NCBI GenBank assembly: GCA_030760725.1
Contig: JASWHV010000001.1
Span: 75,723,683 to 75,787,682 of the forward strand
Reading direction: 5' to 3'
DNA from: Neostapfia colusana
Lineage: Eukaryota > Streptophyta > Magnoliopsida > Poales > Poaceae
DNA: 64,000 nucleotides
Part shown: piece by piece, positions 1 through 10,482 of the stretch
Numbering within the stretch: position 1 is the stretch's first letter
How the letters are laid out: the number at the start of each line of letters is the position of its first letter
Position numbers and translations under genes: made by a program
The notes under the pieces: model-generated
The model's database searches: none
What the model was told of the DNA's origin: nothing
Seen by the model: only the letters and a program-made list of their open reading frames with translations

Positions 1-111
1 TAAAGTAATCCTTATGTGGGCCTAGTACCGTATCCTCACCGTAACCTAAATTTTTGTCGTAATACCATCCTTATTCCGTGTGCTATTACTAATGCGGCTC
101 TGATACCACGC
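1..111 (-). other. start of internal region of a second G1 element
   Basis: This stretch matches 10372-10482, the first internal bases of the G1 element, with one mismatch that I can see (near 89). It includes the primer-binding site. It therefore belongs to another G1 internal region that continues left of the window and uses the LTR at 112-4377 as its 5' LTR. The rest of that unit cannot be seen. Confidence 0.85.
97..108 (-). other. primer-binding site (tRNA-iMet), second G1 unit
   Basis: Read on the minus strand this is TGGTATCAGAGC, the usual plant initiator tRNA-Met primer site. It lies 3 bp from the end of the LTR at 112. Its presence outside an LTR that also serves as the 3' LTR of the neighbouring unit is the key evidence for a tandem array. 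Confidence 0.9.
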
Positions 112-3100
112 TGACGCGACCCGCTCAACCGAGACAGGCCACTCGCGCGGGAATCGCATTGGGTGGTGCCGTGTTATGCGGCACCCAACAACACACATAT
201 GAGGAACAATGTATTACATAAAACAATAGCGGAAGCTTACAAGTTTTTCTTTGTAAATACTTTACATCAAGTAACTACAGCGGAAGTCTTTATCAACTCA
301 CGTCGAATAACTAAGAGCACCCGAGATGAAGTCCAGCCCGCGGACTCCTCTCGCTAGCAACACGAAGACAAGCAGCAGCGGCTGGGTTCTCCATGTGTTA
401 CCTGACTCGGGAGTTCCCGAGTCTCACTGGACAACCTTCTTTTCAGCATCGTTGTTAACCTGCAAAACCACTTATATAGCAAGCGTGAGCACATAGGCTC
501 AGCAAGTCTGACCCGTCGCTCCTAAACAGGAAACTCTACATGCACGATGGTTTCAAATGGGTCGGTTAGATTTGCATAAGGGACTCGCCTAAAGTTGATC
601 CTTAACTTTCATATTTTAAGCCTCATTCTGCAGACCTTGAGCCGAAAAGCATCGCAACTCCACAATCAAACAAGAAACGCTTTGTTGCGATGCTCCTTGC
701 ACACAGTGAAAGTAAACTTTAATGAGCCTATCTCTAATTCAATCATGGCTGCAATACGAGTTATAGCACAGCCTTATCAAGTTCGAAGATAAACAATTCC
801 AGTTGTTACTACGTCAAGACGCAGTGGGCAAGTACGCTCATATATCCGCGAGCGACGGTGATTCGAATCAGTACACGCCCGGACTACACGACACGTACAC
901 CCGTACTCCGAGTTGCCGGCAGCAACCTCGACTGACGTTGTACGCGGCCACCTTTCCCAAGATCTTCCACATTGGACGCAGTCCAACTGCCCCGAGTACG
1001 CAAGCTCCCTCAAGGTACATACCCGCTGTGGTATGTTCTTGAGCGAGGTACCTCCTGCTACCCTGACGCCGAAAGCCTAAGGCAGTTGGAAAAGTTCCAC
1101 TATGGATCTCCCAAGGTACATCGGTTTCCTGGGTCCCATATAGCCAGTATGTGCCCGGTACACAACTCAAACTTGTCCAACAGGGCCAAGCACGGACGGG
1201 CCTTAACCGACACAGGCAGCGCTATGCACGCACGGCCTGCAACCTGCTGCATCTAAACCTCCCTGCCCGGTCTCCATTTCTTAAGTGTGAACTTTCCTCA
1301 TCTTTTCTAATTCGGACCCGTTCCGAGTAAACCAGCCCTAAACTCGCGAGTAGATTCCAACTACTCGTCTTCTACCGGACCTTTCCTACTAACATTAGCG
1401 TAGCCAAATTCCCTCGAGGAGTTGCTATTCTACCCTTTCTCTCTTAGGTGTTTTTAGTCATGCAAGTGGGGTTTTCAATATCATCTAGACGTAATGCAAT
1501 CAACGATGCAAAGCTATGATCCCTACAAATGAACATGCTTTATAAAACGGTTCAAATGCAAACCGGGGCTTGCCTGTTTTGCAGGTGACTACTGCTACAA
1601 TCAGTTAGTGACGACCACTTGGAGCTTGATCACTTGTTCTCCTCCCTCCTTGATCTTCACTTCAAGTCCTCCTCACCTTCTTCACGTATATGCTACACGT
1701 TATGATCATGCATATGTATTTAATTAAAAAGCTTTTGCTCATAAGATCTAATGACCATTTTAAAACTGGAACTTTGTTTAAGAATTTAAAATGACACTGG
1801 TGCTAGTGGTTTGGGTTGGGCCTAAACACTAAGAGCAAGTGTTGAGTGCTTCTTCCCACTTAAGTGTTGATTACCTTAAGAGATCACACATGACAGTGGT
1901 GATCCAGAGCTCTAATGGAGCTGAGAATTTTTATGTGAGTTCCTTGTCACAAGAAAGTCCTCTGGACCAAAATTTAGCACATTTCATGGAATGGTTTATT
2001 CAGAATAATTCTCTAAGTGTTTAGTCAAAGATGAATTAATTCTGAGGTAACATCCATGTTCATGTCAAACTCAGTGAACCACAATTTCAATTATAGTTTA
2101 TAGAGTCTACATGAATTTTCCTAGGATTTTTGGAGCTAAGAATTTCCCAGAACTGAATTTACAAGTTTTGGAAATTCTCTGAAAATGTTTCTGTATTCAT
2201 TTGAATACAGAAACTTACAATCTAAATTACCCTGACTAATTCAACTCCAAATGAGCTGACACTTTTACAGGAGTATAATAACACCCTATAGAATATCCTG
2301 GCAAAATTTGAGGATTTTTGGATAACCCAAACTCCCTCTAAAATTCTTTTACTGAAAAGCTTTAAAGAATTTTCCAGAATTAAATAAAGACTTTAATACA
2401 AATTGGGTTGCATATTTGGATAGAGTTTGTCAATCTGAATCTAACCCAATTTGAATCACTAAATTTGGAGGTTCCTAGCAAAAGTTATGCTCTTCTAAAG
2501 ATTGGGGAAAAATCTGGGATTTGAATAAATCCGGGGAAAAGTTTAAACCTGACTGTGGGCCATGGGGCACGTGTCACTTACAGAATCAAAGGCACACGGG
2601 GCCACACATATTCCTCTGTGCAGTCACACGGGATCCCACAGCCACAGAGTATCAGGGTTTTAAACTCTCTCTCACTGACGACTGGGCCCGCCAACCCCTT
2701 CTTCTACCTCGGGTCAGTTCCCTCGCTCCGGGTGCCCGCGCCGCCGCCCTCGCCGGAGATCGCCGGAACTCGATCTCCCGGCCTCTGCTCGAGCCCTTGC
2801 TCGCCGCCAGAGCCTAACCTGCCCTGCTGAGCACGATGGTAAGGTTTCCCCGAGCCGGCAAAACCTCTATGGTAGCTAGCGACACTGTGGCAGCCCGACA
2901 CTTCATCGGCGACGTCGGCCGGCCATCCTAGTGCACCAACAGTTCGACAAAATGGTGCTACAGCACCGGTGAACGATGGGGAAGCTCGGCCTAGTCTCAA
3001 AAACGTTCGGGAACCATGGTAAATCTGCTTTCACCGTGCGACCGCGGTCCCCCGGTTCGGTTGCCGGTAGAAAATCCCAAAATACTCGCTCTAGGTGTAG

Positions 3101-4377
3101 TTTGAGGCTAGAAACGCGAAGAGCAAAGGATCGCCTACTACTTTGGACCCTTCATGCAAACTGTGATGAACAAAGATTGAGAATTGGGAAGGAATTCGGG
3201 ATTACCGTGCCGGAAGGTCAGATGGAGTACGCCGGAGCAACTTTTCAAAATTCACTCCCGGCGGTGCATGGCATGGGCTGAGCCTGGAAGGAGAGCAGCA
3301 CGGTGCCTTGGCATGTCCAGGAGCGCCAGTACTTGGTCGTGACCCTCACCAGGTGGAGCTGTCCACGGACGCCTCCTAATCGGTCCTTGTTCGGCCGCCG
3401 CACGGACGCGGTGTCCCCGGTGTAGGAGGGTCGAGCTCGGTCGATGGCGCGTCGTGGAGGACGAGGGTGAGGCCCTGGTGCCGTTTTGCTACTCACTGGC
3501 CTTGGTTCGTGATCACCCGAGCCGGCTGCCGATCGAAGGAGTGTGGCGGCAGCAGCTCTGTTTAGGGCGCGGGGGTGGAAGAAGAACAGAGCGGCTCCTC
3601 GTGGTTGTGGCAAGAGAACTCGGCCGAGGTGATAAGGAGAAGAAAGCAGCTCACCAGGCGCCCACCGGCGAAGCAGGTGGTGGCTCGGCGCTGCCCGGTG
3701 TCGACCGGTGCTGCCCTCGGTGTCGATCACCCGGGGAGGCAAAACAGAGACCCAACACTGAGATCTTTTGCAAGTTTTCAGTTCACACAATGACATGTGG
3801 GACCCACTGATCAGTCCTCCTTATCCCCTCTCCAAATATCTCCCAAGTTTGAATGTTGAGTGAATTCAATTGTGGGAATTCAAATCTGGTATGCATTTGG
3901 TTAATTGGGCAAGTTTCATCCAAATTCAAATATGCATTTGAATTCTTTGTCTTTTAAAGTCCATTTTGCAAAATGGGTTGCAAACTATTTCCATAAATCA
4001 TGAAACTTTGCACACCCCGTAATTTGGACTCCAGGAATTCAAATATGAAATCTGATTTTTATTTTGGCTGCTGCAAATGAGATTTTTAGCACAACAGTTT
4101 TGAATTCCATTGTGTTTTTCTCATTTGAATTTTTGTTTGAACAAATTGTTCCAAATCTGATTTTTGTTTTCTCACACATATGGGCACTTCCCATCCTTGT
4201 TTTAGACCCCTCTAGGGTTCCAAGTTCTCAAATGAACATTTGACTTGTGTGAAGAAAGCCCTCATGTGTGTTATCACATGTGGGAAAAAGTTTTTAACAA
4301 GTCCCAAATTTCATGCACATGAAACAAAACTTTGCAAACAAGTGTTTCTTTGTATTCATAATTTTGGGACCTTTACA
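112..4377 (-). repeat. G1 LTR (left; shared by two units)
   Basis: A 4.27-kb LTR. On the minus strand it begins TGTAAAGG next to the purine tract and ends GGGTCGCGTCA next to a PBS. It matches 10483-14738 almost base for base; I count about a dozen mismatches in the first 1.1 kb. An 11-bp insertion near 3780 relative to the other copy accounts for most of the length difference. The middle (about 2700-3800) is GC-rich, the rest AT-rich. A stem-loop lies at 1347-1367 (stem CGAGTAG/CTACTCG) and another at 486-501 (TGAGC/GCTCA). Open frames in the GC-rich core look non-coding. Confidence 0.93.
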
Positions 4378-4390
4378 TTCCTCCCCCCTT
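4378..4390 (-). other. polypurine tract of G1
   Basis: On the minus strand this reads AAGGGGGGAGGAA, directly before the LTR start TGTAAAGG. It is the plus-strand DNA priming site in reverse transcription and fixes the LTR boundary at 4377. Confidence 0.9.
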
Positions 4391-4447
4391 AAAAGGAATC
4401 TCGTTCCGAGATTTAAAGGAAAATGAGGTGGGAGGTAATTACAAGGT

Positions 4448-4672
4448 TTATGACAAAAGCTCCGGATAATTCTTGTGGATGTAATCTTCGGATTCCCACG
4501 TCGCCTCTTCCGGGGTATGATTACTCCACAGGACTTTGTAAAATTTCAAAGTCCGGTTCCTGGTGGTCCGGGTCTTTTCGTCGATAATCTGTACAGGTTG
4601 CTCGATATAGGTGAGATCCAGCTTCAACTCGTCGATGTCTACGGTGCGGATGGCAGCTGTAAACTTAGAGGC
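4448..4672 (-). pseudogene. G1 pol C-terminal tail with chromodomain-like segment (after frameshift)
   Basis: This is the end of the G1 polyprotein, read in a different frame from the upstream part. The shift is a one-base indel near 4672, right after the QLRKCL motif that closes the integrase region. The tail contains NRTLKFYKVLWSNH and EATWESE, typical of the CHD-type chromodomain that chromoviruses carry at the integrase C-terminus and that is thought to guide insertion to certain chromatin. It ends at PELLS before the stop near 4448. Without the indel it would be fused to the integrase, so this copy lacks a tethered chromodomain. Confidence 0.85.
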
Positions 4673-6872
4673 ACTTCCGCAGCTGGGACACGTGAAATAT
4701 GTCATGAATACCGGCAAGACTTGCCGGTAGTTCCAGCCGGTAGGCTACAGTTCCGCACTTCTCCATGATAGTAAACGGACCGATGAATCGGGGAGCAAGT
4801 TTCCCCTTGACACCGATCCGATGAATCCCCTTCATCGGAGACACACGAAGATACACGTGCTCTCCGACTTCGAAATGCAGCGGTCGACGTCTCTGGTCCG
4901 CGTAGCTCTTTTGACGAGATTGGGCAGCTTTGAGGTTTTCTTGTATTATCCGAACTCTCTCTTCGGCTTCATTGACAAGATCAACCCCGAATGTTACTCG
5001 TTCACCGGATTCGCACCAATTCAATGGTGTACGGCACTTCCGGCCGTATAGAGCTTCATATGGTGCCATCTTAATGCTCGTCTGATATCCGTTGTTGTAC
5101 GAGAACTCCGCCAGCGGTAAGTGGTCATCCCAGCTCTTACAGTGGTGGATGGCACATGCTCTTAGCATATCCTCTAGTATTTGATTCACTCTCTCAGTTT
5201 GCCCATCGGTTTGAGGGTGATATGCAGAGCTTCTAATCAACTTTGTCCCCAAGGAGGTATGTAGCTGTTCCCAGAAACGGGCTACGAACAGCGATCCTCT
5301 ATCTGACACAATGGTGCGGGGAACTCCATGTAAGCACAAGACCCGTGCTATGTACAGCTCCGCATACTGCCTTACGTTGTACCTAGTATGCACAGGGATG
5401 AAGTGTGCTGATTTGGTTAACCGGTCCACGATTACCCAAATCAAATCATGGTTGTGGGAGGTCATCGGCAACCCGACGATGAAGTCCATACTCAAGTCTT
5501 CCCACTTCCATGCCGGTACTTGCAATGGCTGCAACAGGCCTGACTTCTTCATATGGTCGGCCTTGACTCTTCGACACGTATCACACTCGGAAACGTACTT
5601 TGCGACTTCACGTTTCATACGTGTCCACCAAAACTTCTTCCGGAGGTCTTGGTACATTTTATTACTGCCCGGATGAATGGAAAACTTGGACAAATGAGCT
5701 TCATCCAAAATTTTCTTCCGTAGTCCCATATCCCGGGGTACTACAATCCGGTCGTTGAACCACAAAGTACCCTCATCATCCTTCCGGAAGCACTTCATTT
5801 TTCCGTTGTCTATCCTTCGCCGTATGTGAGACATACCCTTGTCTTTCCGTTGAGCTTCAATGATCTCCTCTCGGATGGTAGGAATGAGAGCGAGGTTATA
5901 GAGAGCTCCATACGGGATGACACGGAGGCTTGGTTCTTTATCATCCATTTCAGCAATAGTTAGGTGATGGATATGCGCCTTACGACTGAGCGCATCGGCG
6001 ACCACATTCGCCTTTCCTGGATGATAATGAATTTCCAGTTCATAGTCCTTAATGAGCTCTAGCCATCTTCGTTGCCTCATGTTCAATTCTTTCTGAGTGA
6101 AGATGTACTTCAAGCTCTTGTGGTCGGTGTAGAGGTGTACAAGATTTCCGAGCAAGTAATGCCTCCACATCTTCAAAGCAAGGACCACGGCAGCTAACTC
6201 AAGATCATGAGTTGGATAATGCTGCTCGTGAGTTCTGAGTTGACGAGATCCATAAGCGACCACTCGTCTTTCTTGCATCAGCACGCAGCCAAGGCCGATG
6301 CCAGATGCATCGCAATAAACGTCGAATGGCTTCGTTGTATCCGGCTGAGCAAGAACTGGGGCTGTTGTGAGATGCTTCACTAAGGTCTTGAAAGCTTGTT
6401 CACACGCAGCACCCCACACAAATCTGGTATTCTTCTTTAGTAATTCCATCATCGGTTTAGCAATCTTGGAGAAACTCGGAATAAACCTCCGGTAGTAACC
6501 CGCTAAACTGAGGAAGCTTCGGATTTCATGTACTGACTTTGGTGACTCCCATTTCTGCACTTGGATAATCTTACTCGGATCTACAGCGATGCCCTCCGCT
6601 GAAATGATGTGTCCGAGAAAAGGTACTTGATTAATCCAGAATTCACACTTGCTGAATTTTGCATAGAGCTGATGATCTCGCAATCTTTGTAGCACAATAT
6701 GCAGATGTTCCGCGTGTTCTTCCTCTGACTTGGAGTACACCAAGATATCGTCGATGAAGACAACGACGAATTTATCCAACTCCGGCATGAACACTGAATT
6801 CATCAGATACATAAAGTGTGCCGGGGCGTTGGTCAAACCAAAAGACATAACGAGATACTCATACAGCCCGTA
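4665..6872 (-). pseudogene. G1 pol: RT (rest), RNase H and integrase
   Basis: This follows the in-frame stop at 6873-6875. Counting from the methionine at 6848, the RT catalytic FIDD lies at residues 31-34 and the RT thumb follows. RNase H carries DVYCDASG (Asp near 180), an ELAA glutamate, TDHKS and VADALSRK. The integrase zinc-binding HHCC spans about residues 385-425 (SECDTC). The integrase core shows Asp in SMDFIVGLP (about 455), Asp in VSDRG (about 516) and Glu in GQTERVNQ (about 552), so the DDE triad is intact. The frame ends at QLRKCL because of the one-base shift before the chromodomain. All catalytic residues I can place are present, so the decay is recent and limited to the two breaks. 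Confidence 0.92.
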
Positions 6873-8942
6873 TCACGTTGAGAATGCCGTCTTCGGAATA
6901 TCTTCTGTCCGGATTTTAATCTGGTGATATCCGGACCGGAGATCCATCTTTGAAAATACCTTCGCACCCACTAATTGATCGAAGAGCATATCAATGCGAG
7001 GTAGTGGATACTTGTTCTTGATGGTAACGGCGTTCAAAGGACGATAATCAACACAAAGCCGTAGTGTTTTGTCCTTCTTCTTGACAAACAACGCTGAACA
7101 ACCCCAAGGTGATGAACTTGGTCGTATAAAGCCCTTGCTCATTAGGTCATTCAGCTGTGTCTTCAATTCTGCCAGTTCATTGGGTGCCATCTTGTACGGC
7201 CTTCGTGATATCGGTGTGGTTCCCGGTATAAGTTCGATCTTGAACTCAACGTCTCGTTCGGGCGGCATGCCCGGTAAATCCTCGGGAAACACATCCGGAT
7301 ACTCACATACCACCGGAATGTCCTCTATCTTGACAGCTTCCATGTGGTTCACTGTTGCAATCTGCTGCAGTCTGGCGCCCAGAATTAATATATGAAGACC
7401 GTGCTGTGGGGAGTTGAGCTCAACGGTCCTGGAGCTGATGTTAAGAACCGCTCTGTGGTAATTCAACCACGACATCCCCAAAATGATGTCGATCTTCAGA
7501 CCTTCAAGAATAATGAGGGTCGTAGGGTATATTTTACCCTCCAAACAAAGAGGTGCTCGGGAGGCAACCTCGCTTGCGGTACTGCTGCCCCCGGGCGAAG
7601 ATATGAGGTATTGCCTCTTTGTATAAACGGTTTGGAGCTGATGTTTAACCACAAAAGATTGGCTAATGAAGTTGTGTGTGGCACCGGAATCAAAGAGAAC
7701 TAAAACCGGTAGCTGATTCAGAGAAAACATCCCTGCTAAAGCGGCTTCTCCTTCCGGAACATCATCAATCACAGTATAGTGAATGTTGCCCCTTATCTGC
7801 CCTCCTATCTGCAGATTGAGGTACAGGTCGTATTGTTGTAAATATGATGACCCGCATCTTTGAATTTCCTCCGAACATTGCCTAGCATAATGGCCCTTAC
7901 GCCCACAAGTAAGACACGGATGCCTCTCCGATTCTTGGTTGACTTGCGGTGGACTGCTAGGTACATATGGCTGCAGCGATGGAGCACAAACCACCGTCTG
8001 ATGCTGCGGCAGTGGAGGTGGTGCAAGTTGTAAAACTTGACCAGTAATCAATCTCTGAGGAGTTGATCGTACAGGTGGCCTCCATCTTTCACCGGGTGGC
8101 GTTTGATACACCAAACGGTACTTTTGAGGCACATAACTTGTGCTATCCTGCTCGATCTCACTCATCTTTCTCTTCTCCGCTTGCCACTCAAGTGTCGGCT
8201 TCTCTTGAATGAAAGCCGCATTGACCATGTCGGTGTAACTGCCGTTATTATGTACGGCCAGCTTCTCCCGTAATATGGCACTCAGGCCATGGAAAAATAG
8301 GTCACACCGTGCCTCTTCTTTCGCCACATATTCGGGAGCATATTGGGCCAAAAGATTAAATCTTCTGACATACTCGAGGACACTCATGTCCCCTTGCTTT
8401 AAGCCCAAAAATTCCTCCCGCTTTGCCTTGACAATACCTAATGGTATGTAACGAGTGCGAAAGGCTTCACAAAATTCACTCCATGTTATTTGATGGTCCT
8501 CCGGAATGGTGGCAAGATAATCCACCCACCAGTTTCCGGCGGCTCCATGGAGTTGTTGAGCGGCAAACATTGTCTTCTGGCAATCATCACACTGGAATAC
8601 TCCAAATTTTGACTCCATGACACGAAGCCATTGATCTGCTTCCACAGGTTCGGTGGCTTCAGTAAAGATAGGCGGTTGAGTCGCCAAGAAGTCCAGATAA
8701 GCGTTCCGAGGTGGAACGACTTGTTGCGTGTTCTGGAGTACGCCTTGCTGTACCAAAGCTTGGAGTAAGCGTGTGTGTTCTTGTGTTGCTTCTTGGAGTA
8801 GCCTAGCATTCTCTTGATTAGACTCGACGACTCGAGTCATAAGATCCATCCATCCCGTGGATGGTGGTTCCAATGGTGGGATAGAAGCATCACCACCGCG
8901 ACGAGAACTTCCGGCCCTACTCCTAGAGCGATTACGAACCAT
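6873..8942 (-). pseudogene. G1 gag-protease-RT N-terminus, ended by a premature stop
   Basis: A 689-residue open frame from ATG at 8942. It begins with a basic, Ser/Arg-rich N-terminus, then a Gln/Glu-rich helix, then a retrotransposon gag domain (about residues 80-225; FLATQPPIFTEA, WWVDYLA). A CCHC zinc knuckle (CLTCGRKGHYARQC) lies near 341, the aspartic protease motif VLFDSGATHNFIS near 417, and the RT N-terminus (LFVKKKDKTLRLCVDYRPL) near 620. It stops at TGA 6873-6875 inside the RT fingers, at a position where the other gypsy copies here have Arg (AGG or AGA); downstream pol continues in the same frame. The start lies just after TTTTGCAGT, which resembles a 3' splice site. Confidence 0.92.
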
Positions 8943-10467
8943 ACTGCAAAATGTAGTTGAGATGCGTTAAGCAAGAACTCAGCAGTATGTGAGACTAATG
9001 GAAACATGATTATGTCAAAACTTTATGAAAGCAGTAACAAAATTCATGTTTACAAAACTCCTTAGTAGGCATAGCTATTCAGCCTATCTGTACAGAATAG
9101 ACCTTTATGCACATCCTCCAGATTTTGATCTAGGTACGAGCATTTTCATAACTCGAGTTGAATACCAAAGTTAAAGTTAACTTCAGTATCTTTCCAACGA
9201 GTACTCATATGCCCCTAGATCATCTCCGGATTAAAAGTTATGATTTTCCAAAGTTTGACAGAATTCCTGGATAAAATTTGCCAGCACCTCCTTTGTACGT
9301 GGCTGATTTTATCACAGTTGTATATGTAATACAATAAGAACCTGAACAAACTTTGAACTACAACAATGTTGCACATTTCATAACCTATCCAATGGTGTAT
9401 CATAGGCTTCTTAAGGGTTTATCTACAGAAAGTTATGGCTTAAACACAGAAAGGTCCAGAGAGGTTTTGTTGCTGTCCTGGTTCTGGACAGTTTACCTTA
9501 CTCTGAACTTTCTACCCATTTAGCATGTGATTTAGCTTTGGAGGTCTAAAAAGAAGTTGTATATCACTTGAAAATATTTCCATATCTGTATCTTACACCT
9601 TAATTGGGTCAAGCTACTCAGAGTTATGCTCTGTTGAAGTCCAGCACAAATTCCTGCCGAAAACAGAGCACTCTGTTTTTGAAATCTTTGAAGTCTAATC
9701 TTCCTCTCATTTGAATCTTAGCTCAAAATAAGAGTTCAGTTACTAATATTTGTTTCAAACTTCCATTTTTATTTGAAAGTTAGTTCATGTGTCATTTCTC
9801 CAAAGGAAAGGGGTTATTATGTTTAGTACGGCGTCGATGCACCGTAAGAAGCATGTCGGTACTACGTAGCCTCACCAAAAGAAAATCCTAACTGGATTAT
9901 ACCGGTATAACGTATCTTAGGTGGCACTAAAACGGTCACTCGCAAACGTGTACTATTCGTACTACGGTTTCGTGGTTAATCCTGCATAAGTCACACTCAA
10001 TCATCAGGTCCGGCTGCACACCGAACCCGGTATCCATACATTTCTTACACCCGTCCGTCATCACTCGCACAGGTGTTCTCAAGCCAAACACGCCTTGAGC
10101 TACGTGTTCACGTTACTAACCACGTGACGTGGTTTCCCAAATTGTACCACGCACGCCTGGGACAAACGTTGCTCGAGTACCCCAAACGACATGAAGAGTC
10201 GTAGAGGATACTAAAGCGGATCGGGTTACCTGCCACCCGTGGGGGCTCCACCCTTCAGCTTGTGCGCACTGGTGGACAGCGCTTACGTGCACCCCCCAAG
10301 ACATAACTCATCCCGAGATGCACGATTTTCCGACATAACAAGTAAGTTAGGTTGCCACCTTCATATTAAGCTAAAGTAATCCTTATGTGGGCCTAGTACC
10401 GTATCCTCACCGTAACCTAAATTTTTGTCGTAATACCATCCTTATTCCGTGTGCTATTCCTAATGCG
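8943..10467 (-). other. G1 5' leader between PBS and gag
   Basis: About 1.5 kb with no convincing reading frame. It should hold packaging and dimerisation signals. A block at 9852-9972 matches the E3 leader at 55055-55172 far better than the DNA around it. A second block near 9125-9250 (around TTGGAAAGATACTGAAGT) also matches E3 near 55685-55830. Confidence 0.75.
9852..9972 (-). promoter_or_regulatory. conserved leader block shared with E3
   Basis: On the minus strand it shows short blocks also found in the E3 leader in the same order: GACCGTTTTAGTGCCAC, then CCGGTATAATCC, then GTTAGGATTTTC, then GTAGTACCGACATG. Conservation in a non-coding leader of two different families suggests a cis-acting RNA role such as packaging; this is inference. 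Confidence 0.5.
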
Positions 10468-10479
10468 GCTCTGATACCA
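10468..10479 (-). other. primer-binding site (tRNA-iMet) of G1
   Basis: TGGTATCAGAGC on the minus strand, 3 bp from the LTR end at 10483. It primes minus-strand DNA synthesis. Confidence 0.93.
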
Positions 10480-10482
10480 CGC

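Noticed and set aside
97..108. tRNA gene fragment
   Set aside because: Only the 12-base primer-binding complement is present, at the expected place next to an LTR; no tRNA fold.
3245..3796. 183-residue open frame in the GC-rich core of the G1 LTR (and its copy near 13616-13984)
   Set aside because: It lies inside an LTR, is low-complexity Arg/Pro/Ala-rich, changes length between the two LTR copies and has no recognisable domain.
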